In this document: positions 1-12,543 of the stretch, piece by piece
Numbering within the stretch: position 1 is the stretch's first letter
How the letters are laid out: each line of letters opens with the position of its first letter
Made by a program: the position numbers and the translations under genes
The notes under the pieces: model-generated
What the model saw: only the letters and a program-made list of their open reading frames with translations
Database searches by the model: none
What the model was told of the DNA's origin: nothing
Assembly: GCA_028023455.1 (NCBI GenBank)
Contig: JAQFVV010006199.1
Coordinates: forward strand, 4,850,972-4,914,971
Reading direction: 5' to 3'
Length of the DNA: 64,000 nt
Source of the DNA: Epiperipatus broadwayi
Taxonomy: Eukaryota > Onychophora > Udeonychophora > Euonychophora > Peripatidae

Positions 1-845
1 GTTACAAAGTTAAATAATACATTAGAAGAAATCTTGAGAGTAGGGTTTGAGATTAGATAGGCTAGATTTACTTTTAGATGGTGGTATGAAAATCATTAGT
101 TACCTTGCACAATTCTTAACAGTTCATTTTTGAGATCCCTGCTAGTCCTTAGGTGGCAAGCAAGTTTCTATTCAGCATTATAAATTCTCTAGTCAGGATT
201 TTACTTCATTTTATGGGAGCATGATGGTACAGTAGTGGAAGAAAATGACCCACAAGGGTCAGAAAGATGATGAGCTTTCTACTCAATCATTTTCAAACTT
301 TAAACCAGCATGACTTATCTTGACAACACAGTTCTCTCAATTGTAGCTAGTTTTGGCATTTAAAATTGGCCCGTATTATACTCCTGCTCATGTATTTCTG
401 GATTGCTTTCAATTTCTTATCTCTAGATTAAATGTAATCTTTAATATAACAGAAATTTTACATTTCTTTATCCATTGTTTTTGGAAAATGCAAATGTTAG
501 ATAACATTCCAAAATATATTCAAATCTATTTCCAATCTGGAAATAGATTTGCCAAAAATGTTAATAACAAAAAGTACAATTGTTAATCTTAATCCCCATT
601 TTATTTTAAGTAAAAACTTTAATTAAAACTTCCTTCCTAAGACTAAAACAATATTATATTTCCAACCCTTTAATTATTTTTGGACAATTAACAGTTGCAT
701 CTTCCATCTTGAATTTATAAAATATACAGTTTAATAGAAAAAACAATTTTAAAAAAAGTTTTATAAATGACATATGATAAAAATGTTTATAAAACTAATA
801 TTTTGTTAGTATTTTTGCTCCTATAATATATATATATATATATAT
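1..845. other. AT-rich non-coding sequence
   Basis: No gene, splice pair or recognised repeat seen. The 77-codon frame at 353 has no domain. A (TA)n run ends the stretch at about 828-845. Confidence 0.7.
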
Positions 846-1330
846 TGTAACGAGCATAGACGTTCGTTACATTGTTGTTGTTTTTTAAATTTATTAAACA
901 TGAAAGTAAATTAAAAAGTTCGCATTTAAAAATTTTCTTTAAGAATTAAAAATTGAAATTAAATATCATCTTAAACTCTTATATATTAAATCGCACAGAT
1001 AATGAAAAATTATTAAAATAAAACTTTATTAAAGAAAAAGTATTTTAAAACTAAATTTTAAAAAGATTTGGAGATGAAATTATATCTTTAAATTTATCTT
1101 TAAATATATTTTTGATTTGGAAAACAGGTTAATTAAGCAGAAATGGAAATGATTGTTAATTAGTTAAATGTAAACCAGCCTTCGGCATTTAAATGTAAAA
1201 CACCGGTCAGATAAGAAAACAATAAAAACTGTTAGCAAATAAGAAGAAATCCCTATGGAATCGGACCGCAGCGAAAGGACCATCGCGATCGGTGACGAAT
1301 GTAAATTCAATCCTTCACATTAATATAAAA
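846..1330 (+). mobile_element. Possible truncated LTR-like fragment
   Basis: It starts after a (TA)n run with TGTAACGA and the partner TCGTTACA at 864-871, resembling the starts at 18261 and 32149. It contains a GC-richer island at about 1250-1310 (GGAATCGGACCGCAGCGAAA). It has no clear right end before the microsatellite at 1368. Confidence 0.25.
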
Positions 1331-1367
1331 GGAAAATTTGGAAATTATTAATCAGTGACTGGATATG

Positions 1368-1416
1368 ATATATATATATATATAGGGGGGGGGGTATATA
1401 TATATATATATATATG
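1368..1416. repeat. (TA)n microsatellite interrupted by a G run
   Basis: (TA)n, then ten G, then (TA)n again. Confidence 0.9.
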
Positions 1417-1657
1417 TTTGTATGTTAATTTGTGGTAGTGGATTATTTTTCTTTTATATATACTTTCTTATATTATATTATTTACTTACTAATTACTATA
1501 TTTAGATGAGAATAAAATTAAAAAAAAAAAAAAAAAAATTAATTTTTGGGTGGGGGATATATATCTGAGCCACACATATATTTTTAATGTGAAGAAAAGA
1601 ATTAATAAAAAAGAATTAATAATAATAAATATTGAAAAGTTAAACTTTATAAATTTT

Positions 1658-1738
1658 AGGATGCCATCTCATATATATATATATATATAATGCTATATAT
1701 ATTATAGGATGCCATCTCATATATATATATATTATAAT
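1658..1738. repeat. Two tandem copies of AGGATGCCATCTCA plus (TA)n
   Basis: The block TTTTAGGATGCCATCTCATATA recurs as TATAGGATGCCATCTCATATA about 48 bp later, with (TA)n between. The minus-strand ORF over it is a by-product of the repeat. Confidence 0.8.
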
Positions 1739-1740
1739 GC

Positions 1741-4700
1741 TTGGGGTAGGTGGAGTCTTACCATATCTGCTGTACAAGGGTGCCACCAGGCTATTGAAAC
1801 CTGGAAAATTTATATAATAGGCAGACATGCAAGTTAAATATCCAACCTTTATTTTATTGACCATTAGCCCCTGCCACTAGTTCATGTAGTAGCAGAGGTT
1901 TAAACATATTTATTAAACTATACTTTTAATAAAGATTAAAAAAATAAACTAGATCACTGCCAGTACTAATAACACAAAATATTTTATTTATGTATATATA
2001 ACAAAAATAAATTACTAAAAAAATGCTTTATGTTTTACTATTATTATTTATTTATTTTTTTTAAATTTTAATCTTAGAATGTTGAGCACAAATAGGCTAC
2101 CTAGACTATACACTTAAAATTTTTGAAACCTTTGATTCCAGGCTACAAGCTTGAAGTCAAACCAACACCCGCTTCTCGATATATAGATGCAATCAATGCA
2201 ATATGAAGATATTAGCATAAAATCACACTGTCAGTAATGTGTATCTGGAGCATGATATTATTTAAAGGATGTGATCCTCATCCAGTACAAAAATGTGCAT
2301 CTGTCTGGTGAAGGAACCACATATATAAATTATCAAAGAGATGGGTTACATATGAAGAGAGAGTGGAACTTTTGCTGACTTATAGTCAATGTCACAGGAA
2401 ATACATCTGCGTACATTGCAATGCAATGATTACACTTTTGGATCATGCATTCAGTTGGGCACATTGCCTTATGCTAAACATGCTTTACATTCCATTGAAA
2501 TAAACATCTATATATCCCTCCACCAGCATCGACACAACCATGAACAAATAGACCAAAATCAAAAACCCCTTAAACTAACATATACTTAAATGAGTCTAAG
2601 CAGCCATCTGCACTCAACTTAAATTTAAGTCAATTTAATAATTTAATTTATTAAAAAAATATTTACTTTAGGGTAGTTAACTTATTTTAAAATCACACAT
2701 GGTATTCAACTTATTTTTACATCAAGTAATATATTTGACCCATTTCTAAAATCTAATAATGAACAAATAATGATACGTGTTTGCTTTTATCTTTAAATGT
2801 ATGTTTGCATTCGCAAACTCCTACCCTATTACAAACAGATCTTGTACTAAGCATGAATAAAAAATTTAATACATCTTTTAAAAAGATTAGTTTAAATTTT
2901 AGATAAGACTTTTAAAATTGGAATGTTTATAAAAAATAAAGTTTGGATTTGATCAAGAGAAAAAGTCTATAGTTCATATTTAAAGAAAAATAAAGTTCGG
3001 GGATTTTAAATTAAAGAGAGTTTATAATTCACTTTTATTCTTTATAATTTATACTTTTCTTTCTCCAGCTCATTCCTTCATGATGAAGATCTGAATTTAT
3101 GCAAGGGCTATTTCTTGTGGACAATGATGATTTATAAAGACTTATGATGCTTTATGAAGACAGTTCCAGTGGTTCGATCCTGGGATCCATGGAGATGGAA
3201 GCTGCCTTTGGCCAGCTGGTCTGTGGGAAGCATGATTAAACAGATTACATTTTTGGTAATGGTGACAATAACTTTTTTAATTTTTTTTTTCAACATGACA
3301 AACGAATTCAAAAATTATAATCTTTTAATTAATTATTTTTTTTGAATTTTTTCCTTTTCTAGTCCTGAAACATCTTATCTAGGAATACACGGATCCATCT
3401 GACATATTTCATATATGCATTTCATTGGTTCATTGGTTTTGTGGTTAAGTAGATTTTTTCTCTGTGGACAAAAAAAGCAAGTCTGTTGTTTCTATCTCTC
3501 GACTTTTCTCTATTTCATAGTAATCTTTTTAATGGTCATTTTACCCTAAGGACCTGTTTGTAATTTTATTTTTGTTAAAAACTCTCTTTGTTATTTTTAA
3601 GATTAAAAGGTTTTTTTTAATATTTATTTTAAGATTAGAATCTTTGGTTCGATTCTAAAAAAAAAAAAAATTAGGCTTATTTTATTTCAATATTTAAATG
3701 AAACTTATTAATAAATTAATAATTCATTATTTGTGCATTTTGAACATCTGTGATTTTAATTCATTATTAGATATCTACAAAATAATTTTCAGTACTAAAA
3801 TTTAAATGTAATGTGTGTATATATATATATCCCATTACAATATATATACACTAAAGGAGTGGTTGGCATACAGGGTTTAAACACAGGTTAGTAGATAGAA
3901 CCATGAAGCTCAATATTAAGCTAAGATTAACTGCTTTATTATATAGTAACACCCAGATTATAAATGGTATCTGATAAATTCTTATGAATGATACTTGTTT
4001 TATATAAATATTATTTTGAATTTGATTTTTTAAGGATACACATTATTTACAACATGTATTAAAATCTTGTATTAAATTAAAATAATATAGAAAGAAAACT
4101 GCATAATGGAAGAAATAAAATTATTTTTGTATAACTGGAATTAGTTTATTGAGTTTTTTAAACACTTAATGTATATAAATAAATTTGCTTTTTATTATAA
4201 TTGCCATTAGTTACAATCACTTTTATAATATTGTTTAAAAATACAAAAAAAACAACATTTGAAATGGATTAAAAAATCTTCAGCATTTCGTTCAATGACT
4301 TCTATAAGATATCACACAATCTAAAAAGAGGGCATTCATTTTAAACCACATGAACTAAATGCAAAATAATTTAATATTGAAAAAATAATTATACTTAGAA
4401 AGATAACTGTGAGGTTCATCTGTTCAATTTCAAAGGTCATGAGTTAATAATATGTTTTGCCATATGTAGACATTGAGGGTTAATGGATTTATTGTTTATT
4501 GTACACTGTAACATATTTTAATGTTCTGGTGCCAATATTTGTTTGTAATTTTTAAATTGTCCCATTCTAATAGAATGGTAATGTATTAATAAATATATAA
4601 TTTATATTTCATTTTAGTTCTTAATTATTCAACAATAAAAAACTATAGTGTCAAGGACAAATTGTAACTCTCAAATTGAAATGGCAGTACTTGTTCAAAA

Positions 4701-6485
4701 TTATGTTTTAGAACAGAAAAAATCCCTCAATTATAATTTTTTGTTTCAATGCCTTTTTTTCCATCATTTAAAATACACTTCTGTTTAATATTTATAAAAT
4801 GTACATTTATTTATATAATTATAAGATATTTTATATGGATTAAAACTTATGTCATAAAAAAAAAACAGATGTCATTCTAGCTAACATAAAAAATAAGTTT
4901 CATCTTGCTTTATATCCCAAAACAAATTTTCAATTTTTACTATTCCTTATCATAATTTTTGATGGGTAATTGGTTTTATTGTCTTAGCAAATATATATTT
5001 TATAAGGAATTTGGAAGTTATAAATGACTATTTATTAGTCTGCTTTCAGAACAGGTTATATTTGCCTTATTAATGAGGTTTGTTTAAACTTTTTTTCATT
5101 ATTAATCCCACATCCTTGGTCAAGTTGCAATTTTTAGTGTCATTATAAGCATATCAGACTATAGATAAAGGTGCTACCACCTTTATTGTTTAAGGAGGTT
5201 TCATTGACTACAGATTCAAATTGTTGATAGCTTAAGGGTTGAATGTTATTATTAGTTCCATGAATATAACATAACCAGGTAGAAAACAGTGCAAAGCTGT
5301 AATTTTTTTAAATAAATGTATAATCGTTCACAATAGTGTACCTTTGCTATTAATTTTTGTACATTTTATTATTATATATATTTCTATAAAAAAGAAAATA
5401 GTTTATTTGATAAATAAATTGACAGCAATTGTTGAAATATAGTCTGTAAGATTGTAATTATAAGTTGGATTATTTCCATCATTCAAAATTATTTGTTAAA
5501 TATTTTTTATAAAAATTCAAACTTATTTAAGCTTTCCAAATACACTCAATTGCTATTAATAGTGCACATATTATTATACAACATGTTTCAAATGATATTT
5601 TTCTTCTCTCTTCTTAATTTATGCTGGTCTGACCACTTATAATACTAACAAGGAAATCAAATTAACAACCTTAAGTTTGATGAATAATGAAATTAAATAA
5701 TAGTATAATCATGTAGGCTACTTGTTCAAAAACTACAGTCATATAAAATTTCATATATCTATCTATAAGAATCTCACACTAGATTGAATTATAGAATATT
5801 GTCGTTAAAATTTATATGTGTATATTAAAATTAATGAACATATGCGAGTAATATGCGTAACATTGTTATGAAATCTTATCAATACAATTTAACTATTTGG
5901 ATCATAATATATTGAACATTATGGCTCTACTACATATTTTCCTTAAAGAACAAATATATACTTAATGACATAAAAATATAAAATTTATTAGATATGTATA
6001 ATAAGATTGTCATTTGGTATTTGATTATAAATTAATAATTAATAAATATGAAAAGTTGAAAAATACTATTTCTTATTATATTTTCATCTTTCTTTCTTTT
6101 CATATATAGTATTCAACTTATTTTGTGGTAAATTGGGTCATACTAAAAAACATCATATTTAGTGTATGCTAATCGATTAATAAATATATAAATTGTATAA
6201 TTTTTAAATATTCTTACAATTTTTATTTTTCTATACATTTATAATGCATAGAGGTATGTGAAAAAGATAAAAGGCATCGAGATTTTTTTTGTGGTATGTT
6301 CAAACATTTCAGTTGGCATAAATAATATTATATTCTACATGTCTTCATTATTTATCAATATCTTATTGCTACAAGTTGATTTTCAGGTATCAATTTTTCT
6401 GCATTCACAATTCATTTAAAAAGAAAAAAAATTAAATGAAATTGTAATAATATGTTATTGATTGATAGTGAGAAAATGATGATGA

Positions 6486-6487
<2 letters not shown>
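1741..6487. other. AT-rich non-coding sequence
   Basis: No gene recognised. It holds a short (TA)n run at about 3818 and two isolated pol III B-box-like motifs (GGTTCGATCCTGG at 3172 and GGTTCGATTCT before an A run at 3644), which may be worn SINE pieces. Confidence 0.65.

Positions 6488-6538
<51 letters not shown>
6488..6538. repeat. (TA)n microsatellite
   Basis: This is an uninterrupted run of about 25 TA units. The ORF crossing it (IYIYIY) is spurious. Confidence 0.95.
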
Positions 6539-6541
<3 letters not shown>

Positions 6542-6860
6542 AGAAATTGTGATTTGTATAAACTGAAGCATGCTGGTTTAAATGCAATGTATCTTGGAAT
6601 GATTTACATTATAAGTATATCATTAATTATATGTTTGAAAAGTGTGCAGAATGTTAGATATTTAAGTATATCAATGTCTTAAAAATGTTTAGAATAGTGA
6701 ATATTTTAAGTATACCTAAAAAAAATATTGCACATGGGGGATTGAGATAAACTGGATTAATTATTCCATATAATTATATTAATTAAAAATCAGGTGTATT
6801 AATTTAAACTTATATGGAGAGTTTATATCTAAGATAAGAATGACATAATTACACCTAGTC

Positions 6861-6996
6861 AGGGTGGCCTTTGAGCATTCCATCATCAGATTTTCAATTG
6901 GATGGACGGTTGAAGAGTTGGAGTGTGGAGTAGAATGCAGCTTGTCCATTAAAGTATGGAGAGTAGCTATCTTAATATATATATTGAAAACTTATG

Positions 6997-7036
<40 letters not shown>

Positions 7037-7258
7037 ACTTATGTCATATATGTGTGGAGATGATAATCTGGACCAACTGATGATTGCTGGTTTAGCATGA
7101 AATATGCATATTGGTGATTATTTATCTTTTCAACATATATGTGTTCGAGTGTATCAGAGTTATGAGATAGAATGGAGAGTGGTGGGTCATGTGAAAGTCT
7201 GTGCTCATATACTCTATATATTACATATATAGACACAGGTATATAATAAGCCTATGTT
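6861..7258. repeat. Half-element homologous to one arm of the 46-kb palindrome
   Basis: The sequence from GCCTTTGAGCATTCCATCAT to ATAATAAGCCTATGTTTCAG matches the right arm of the 46124-46795 foldback, interrupted by a (TA)n expansion at about 6999-7032. It is present here without the inverted partner, so the palindrome was built from, or lost down to, this unit. Confidence 0.7.
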
Positions 7259-10200
7259 TCAGTTATTAAATGATTAATAATAAAATTACAGTATTAACCT
7301 GAAGTAGATTGTCTCTAAATTATAAGTGCAGAATCATTGATAATTGTAAATATAATTATGATATATATTTGTTGCTTCTAACACTCTCTGCATTTACATT
7401 AGCTTGTATTAAAATAATACACTAAGATCTCATTATAGTCTATTCAATTTTCAAACATTTTTGAATTATTGCACACATAATTTTCAATCTCAAATGATAT
7501 TCAATAAATGCTATTACGTAATTCAAAATTACAAATGCAATAAATTCTTGAATCTATTAAGGATAAAATACTTTTAAAAAAGTATAATGTGATAGTGTGT
7601 TTTAAGTGGGACAATTCCATTATTGGACACTGGATGCTTTTTTTCTGTCAGGCGATTCATTATCGTTAAATAGATTAGTAACATTTGAAAATAGCACCAA
7701 AGCAGGTGCTGAAACACATTTTATGTATTAAATTATTTGATTATATAGCTGTTGTAAAGAATTATTATTATGTTTTGATTAAATATAAGTATATTGCATA
7801 TACTGAACTTAATGTAATTAGAACTCATACTTTCAAGTAAATATAATCAGTGATTATATACTTATATACTTATTTAATTACTAATCTAGGCATCATTTGA
7901 TTGCTTGAGTACTCAAATATTTAATCATATATTCTATATTAAACAATCATTAGCAAATCAACCATTTATTCATTGATTATTGACATAAACATTAGAAAAA
8001 AAATCAAAATTAAAATATAGTTAATATTTAATATTCAATCTTAAAGTATAAAATGATCATTATAATGAAAGCATTACTTGATTTAAAAAAAAAATGAATA
8101 GCAGATATTTTTAAAAAATAGTAATATATATATATATTGTGAAATATTATGTATTTAATCCTTTGGGAACATGTATGTTAATAACTTTTAGGCAAAATCA
8201 TATCTAGCAATTGCAACCTGGCAGGGATAGATTATAAGTGTATAATAAATTACATTATATTGCAAGTATTAAAATTAAAGTTATGTTTTGTTTATCTTAA
8301 ACAATTCAATGAGATGCTGTTTATCTTAATAAACTTATTTTATTATCAATCAAGGCAGTTTATTAATTAGAAGGGGGTAGAAATTATAATTTAGACAAGC
8401 TAAGAGTAATTGATTTTCAAATAATTAAAAAATATATCTTTTCATTTAAGTTAAAGGAAAAAAAAATCTTAAAAAAGAAAAACTCTTTTTTTTTCATAAA
8501 ATAAATAAGATTGCTTATAATGAGTTGATTTTAAAAATAAAGAAGTATAGTAAAGTGTGTGCATGTTGCTAAAATATACATGTGCATAAATAACAAGTTA
8601 TAAATGTTTACATGTAAAAATATTAAAAAGAAAAACAAATGAAAGCATGTAATTGGAATATCTCTCAAAGATTTAAATACAATCGTGAGCTATATAAAAA
8701 CAGAATCCACAATGGCTACTAATTAAAGAATCTATAAACAACAGGAGTTAGCAATGGCTACCAACTGAAAACAGGATTAAAATCTCATCAAAAGAATGTA
8801 ATCAAACACAGTGGACAAATTCCAACAATGGATATAGCTGGTGAATATAACAACTAATTAACAAAGTGACAGCGGGTCATCACATAAATAATCTGATTTT
8901 TCATCATTGCAGTTGAGATCACAATCAGTTGAGTTCAGTTCATTCTATCAGTTTTTTAATCGGTTCAGTCAATCAGTCAATCAATCAGTGTTTACCAGGA
9001 CAATGCAGTGCTAACAACCATTGTAATCATATAGCCTTGCTCCAGCCCTTACTCTAATGGAAGATCAGAAACTTGCCCGATAAAAGTGATGCCTGCCTAA
9101 CAACTTAAAAAACTGCCAGGGATATTTAACTATCTTAAAGAATAATGCCATGAAATAATAAGCATAGGAACTTCCTCAAAACCTCGAATCCAACTGGTTG
9201 GAAAACTCTCCTAAAGCAGCAAACAGAAGAATTTAACATCCAAAATTCTATAGATAATGAATAACTTTTTCTCATTCCATTTCTGATATTAAAGTAGCCA
9301 TTGCAATTATTTGAAGCCTCCGGAGTCTGTAAAACAAATGAACTTTATAGCATGCATAAACAAACTATTGATGTGCATGTTTTAAATGTTTTGATCATTT
9401 AATACTTTGTTATATCATATTATATTGTGTGATTTATTAAGAGTGCATGTAGTTATATATAAAAATTGTTGTTTAAGTTAATTAAGAATTGATAGCAGTT
9501 TAAAAGTTATAATAATTACTTATTTAAAAATAAATTATCATTAAACTTAATGCTTGTTGATCAATTCTTTTACCACTAATTAAAGTAGTAATGCATTATA
9601 TTCCTTTTGATTGAGCTAGTGGGGATATCTTAGGTGCTGAATTAGTTTGCCATCATTCAAAGCATGTCATTTATCATTGGATAACTGACTGGGACCTGGA
9701 GTTTACTCCGAAACAAAAAGTGCTTTGAATGATAGATGTTGAATTCTGCAGCCTAGAAGATCTGTGTTCTTCAAACATGGTCACAGTTATATATTTTTAT
9801 ATATAGCTCTGGCTTGGTCACAGGTGACCTTTGGGCATTATTCTTCTCTGTCTAAGGGGCCATGGTGGTGCAATATTTAAATTGCCTTGGTGTAGATCAA
9901 ATATATTAAGAATAAATAATTGTATCATAAACTTTTGTATAAAAGTTTTACAATATTGTTTCACAAGTTGTTTTATTTAAAGAGTCAAAAGATGATATAA
10001 ATTTTGTTTTCTCCCACAAATGATCCATAAAACACCCCAGCCGGTTTAATATATTTATATATAATAAATTACTAAAGTTTAATTCTACAATATTTTATTA
10101 TAACAACAAAAAATAAAAAAATATCAGTCCCAACTTCCCTATGGTAAAACAATAATATGTAAATTCATCACATCTATTATTTCCTTATTTGTATTTTGGT

Positions 10201-10946
10201 ATGCTGTATATAAAGTAGATAGTCTCACTGAAATTAATTCTGTAATATATATATAGTAATGTTTTTAACAGTCTGGTAGGCCTAGAAATATGCCCTAGAA
10301 TGTATGAATTCATCAAGCTATGAAGAAGAAAAATATTTTGTTCATATTTCTAAAAAAACATAGCTATATTTTCTGATTAACAGGACTACTAATTACTACG
10401 ATTTGTATTGCCAACAGAATCAGTTTTTTATTTACTTTAACAAGAGGGCCAGGATTCATACAAGAATCATTCAAATCCATCGCGTCGCACATCGTAAATT
10501 AAGAAGTGAATTATTAAAAGAAATTGGTATTTTTTTTTTTTTTTTTGTCATTTTAAAGTTTGTTAACAAAATTTTCCCTGGTACTTAAACAATAACTATT
10601 GGACAAAGGTAATTTATATATTCAAGTCTTACTACTAAAATGAATAACTAAAATTAAGAATGTACAGATGAAAGTTATATTATAGGCAAATATTTTATTA
10701 TACAAATTAAAATATTTAATGATCAATTATTATTAAAAATTAGAAGGGACAGGCACGTTAATCGAGGTAATCACATTACATAATTAACACCATTCTTTCC
10801 TTTCTGTTCTTCCTTTATCAAAACAATCCATGGATCAAAATGTCTCTCATAAATTGGTGAATGTCTCTGTCGGGATTATATTATAAGCTTATAATTTGCA
10901 AATAGTTCATTAGTTACAATTGGGAATAATTAATTTGCCAGTAAGT
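7259..10946. other. AT-rich non-coding sequence
   Basis: No gene recognised. About 8690-9000 has a TATAAAAAC motif and a CAGTCAATCAGTCAATCAAT stretch that could be old LTR material. About 9632-9752 contains a diverged inverted repeat (ATCATTCAAAGCA and TGCTTTGAATGAT). Confidence 0.6.
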
Positions 10947-11147
10947 TTATGTAGATTCTTGGGATCCCAAGCTTATTGAAATTTTATTGGTTTCTCCTGC
11001 CGGCATCTTCATATTCTTGGTCTGTTCCATAGCTTGAGTTAGAATCCCTTTTGTTATGGCCTCTTCATTCCGAAAAACAATGTCCACAATGCTTCTTTCC
11101 CATTTCTGCCTGCAGGCTGCATTCAGCAAGTGAGAAGTATTCCTGTG
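10947..11147 (-). CDS. Unrecognised candidate 3'-terminal exon
   Basis: On the minus strand, a TTTGTTTAG acceptor-like sequence precedes an open frame HRNTSHLLNAACRQKWERS, then IVDIVFRNEEAITKGILTQ, ending SISLGSQEST and TAA at 10947. Its base composition is clearly less AT-rich than its surroundings and the amino-acid mix is protein-like. I do not recognise a family. It could be a last exon of an unknown gene, a fragment of a mobile-element protein, or chance. It is not the P450 heme exon, since there is no FxxGxRxCxG continuation. No polyadenylation signal is obvious just downstream. Confidence 0.25.
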   Translation of the reverse strand, partial: HRNTSHLLNAACRQKWERSIVDIVFRNEEAITKGILTQAMEQTKNMKMPAGETNKISISLGSQEST

Positions 11148-12000
11148 CTAAACAAATGATTGGCATACTAATAGACTATAGGAGACATACATTTCTCTTA
11201 TAATCTAATGTTTCCTATTATAGTAGAACAAAAATGACAATTACCTAAGAAGTGTTTAATCTGAATAATACTAATATAAAAAAAAAACCAATTATATAAA
11301 ATTTTGAATAATTGTAGCCTTTTGCCCAGGATGTCACTTGAGATGATAGAAAGAATGGGGACCTTTTATATCCTTCTACTATCCCTAGCACCACAATAAA
11401 AGAATAACATTTGATTCTTATACTTTTATTAATCAAGTAAATAAATAATGTGCAGTCTTAAGGATAGATTAAGTAGTCCATTGCAACATTAAATAAACAT
11501 TTATTTATTAAATTGTAGTTACAGCTTTAGTATTGAAACTCTTATGGAATGTTTTCTCATAAAACATTGAAAATTTGGGATCTGCATAAAGATTGTTTGT
11601 CTGATTAACAAAGATTTCTGTTATTTAAGAATTTAGGACCAAATAAAATTTTGCATATAGAAAAACATACAAAAACTAGAGTTAAATAATTAACAGATAC
11701 ATTTATTAACAATAAATATAACACACAAAATATTTACAATATATATTAAAAGCTACATGCCAGCATAAGCTCTGCTTCTGTTTAACGGGATTACAAATCT
11801 AAGATTGTTTCACATACAAATTATTCAAATTATAATTCTTTTATTATACATTCTAATAATTTGTTTATAAAAAAATACAAATTAAATGGAATAGCCATAA
11901 TATTTAGCTGATTTCTTTCTAATCTATCCTAATTTAAATGAAAAAAAACCAATAATAATTAAAATAAAATAATAGTTTTTACTTCACCTTTGATTAGTAA

Positions 12001-12543
12001 TTAATTGAGATTGCACTTTACACAAAAAAGTGAAGCTTGTCTAAATCTTGTTACAAAGTTATATGGCTTAGAGATTTCAGAGACCTTGAGTCTCCATAAT
12101 CATAGCCTACTTTTAACTGAAGTTTAGCTGTGGTTTATGTAAAATTTTATAACGACCATTTTCTGGAGATTGCAAAGCACGATTCCTTCCGGTTTATTGC
12201 TCAATTGTCATTTGCAATAAAACATGCCTCTTTAATTTTTCATTTCACTTAATTGTGTTCAATGTGCAGTGCCCTTGCTATGATGTGAAATGCAAAATTA
12301 AAGAGGCGTGTTTTATTGCAAATGACAATTGTGCAATAAACTGGAATGAATCGCGCTTTGCAATCTTCAGAAAATGGTCATTATAAAATTTGCATAAAAT
12401 TTTACATAAACCACAGCTAAATTTCAGTTAAAAGTAGGCTATGATTATGGAGACTCAAGGTCTCTGAAAGTGCTAAGCCATATAACTTTGTAATAAGATT
12501 TAGACAAGCTTCACTTTTTTGCATAAAGCACAATCTCAATTAA
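12001..12543. mobile_element. Foldback element: near-perfect 0.54-kb palindrome
   Basis: Two arms of about 250 bp (12001-12250 and 12290-12543) are inverted copies with few mismatches, centred near 12272. The outer ends read TTAATTGAGATTG and CAATCTCAATTAA. Recognisable paired blocks are GTGAAGCTTGTCTAAATCTT, TTATGGAGACTC and ATTGCAAATGACAATTG (and their complements). A loop of about 35 bp contains CAATGTGCAGTGCCC. There is no coding capacity. No unambiguous target duplication was seen because the flanks are TAA-rich. Confidence 0.75.

Noticed and set aside
3165-3190. tRNA gene suggested by GGTTCGATCCTGG
   Set aside because: No A box at the right distance and no cloverleaf.
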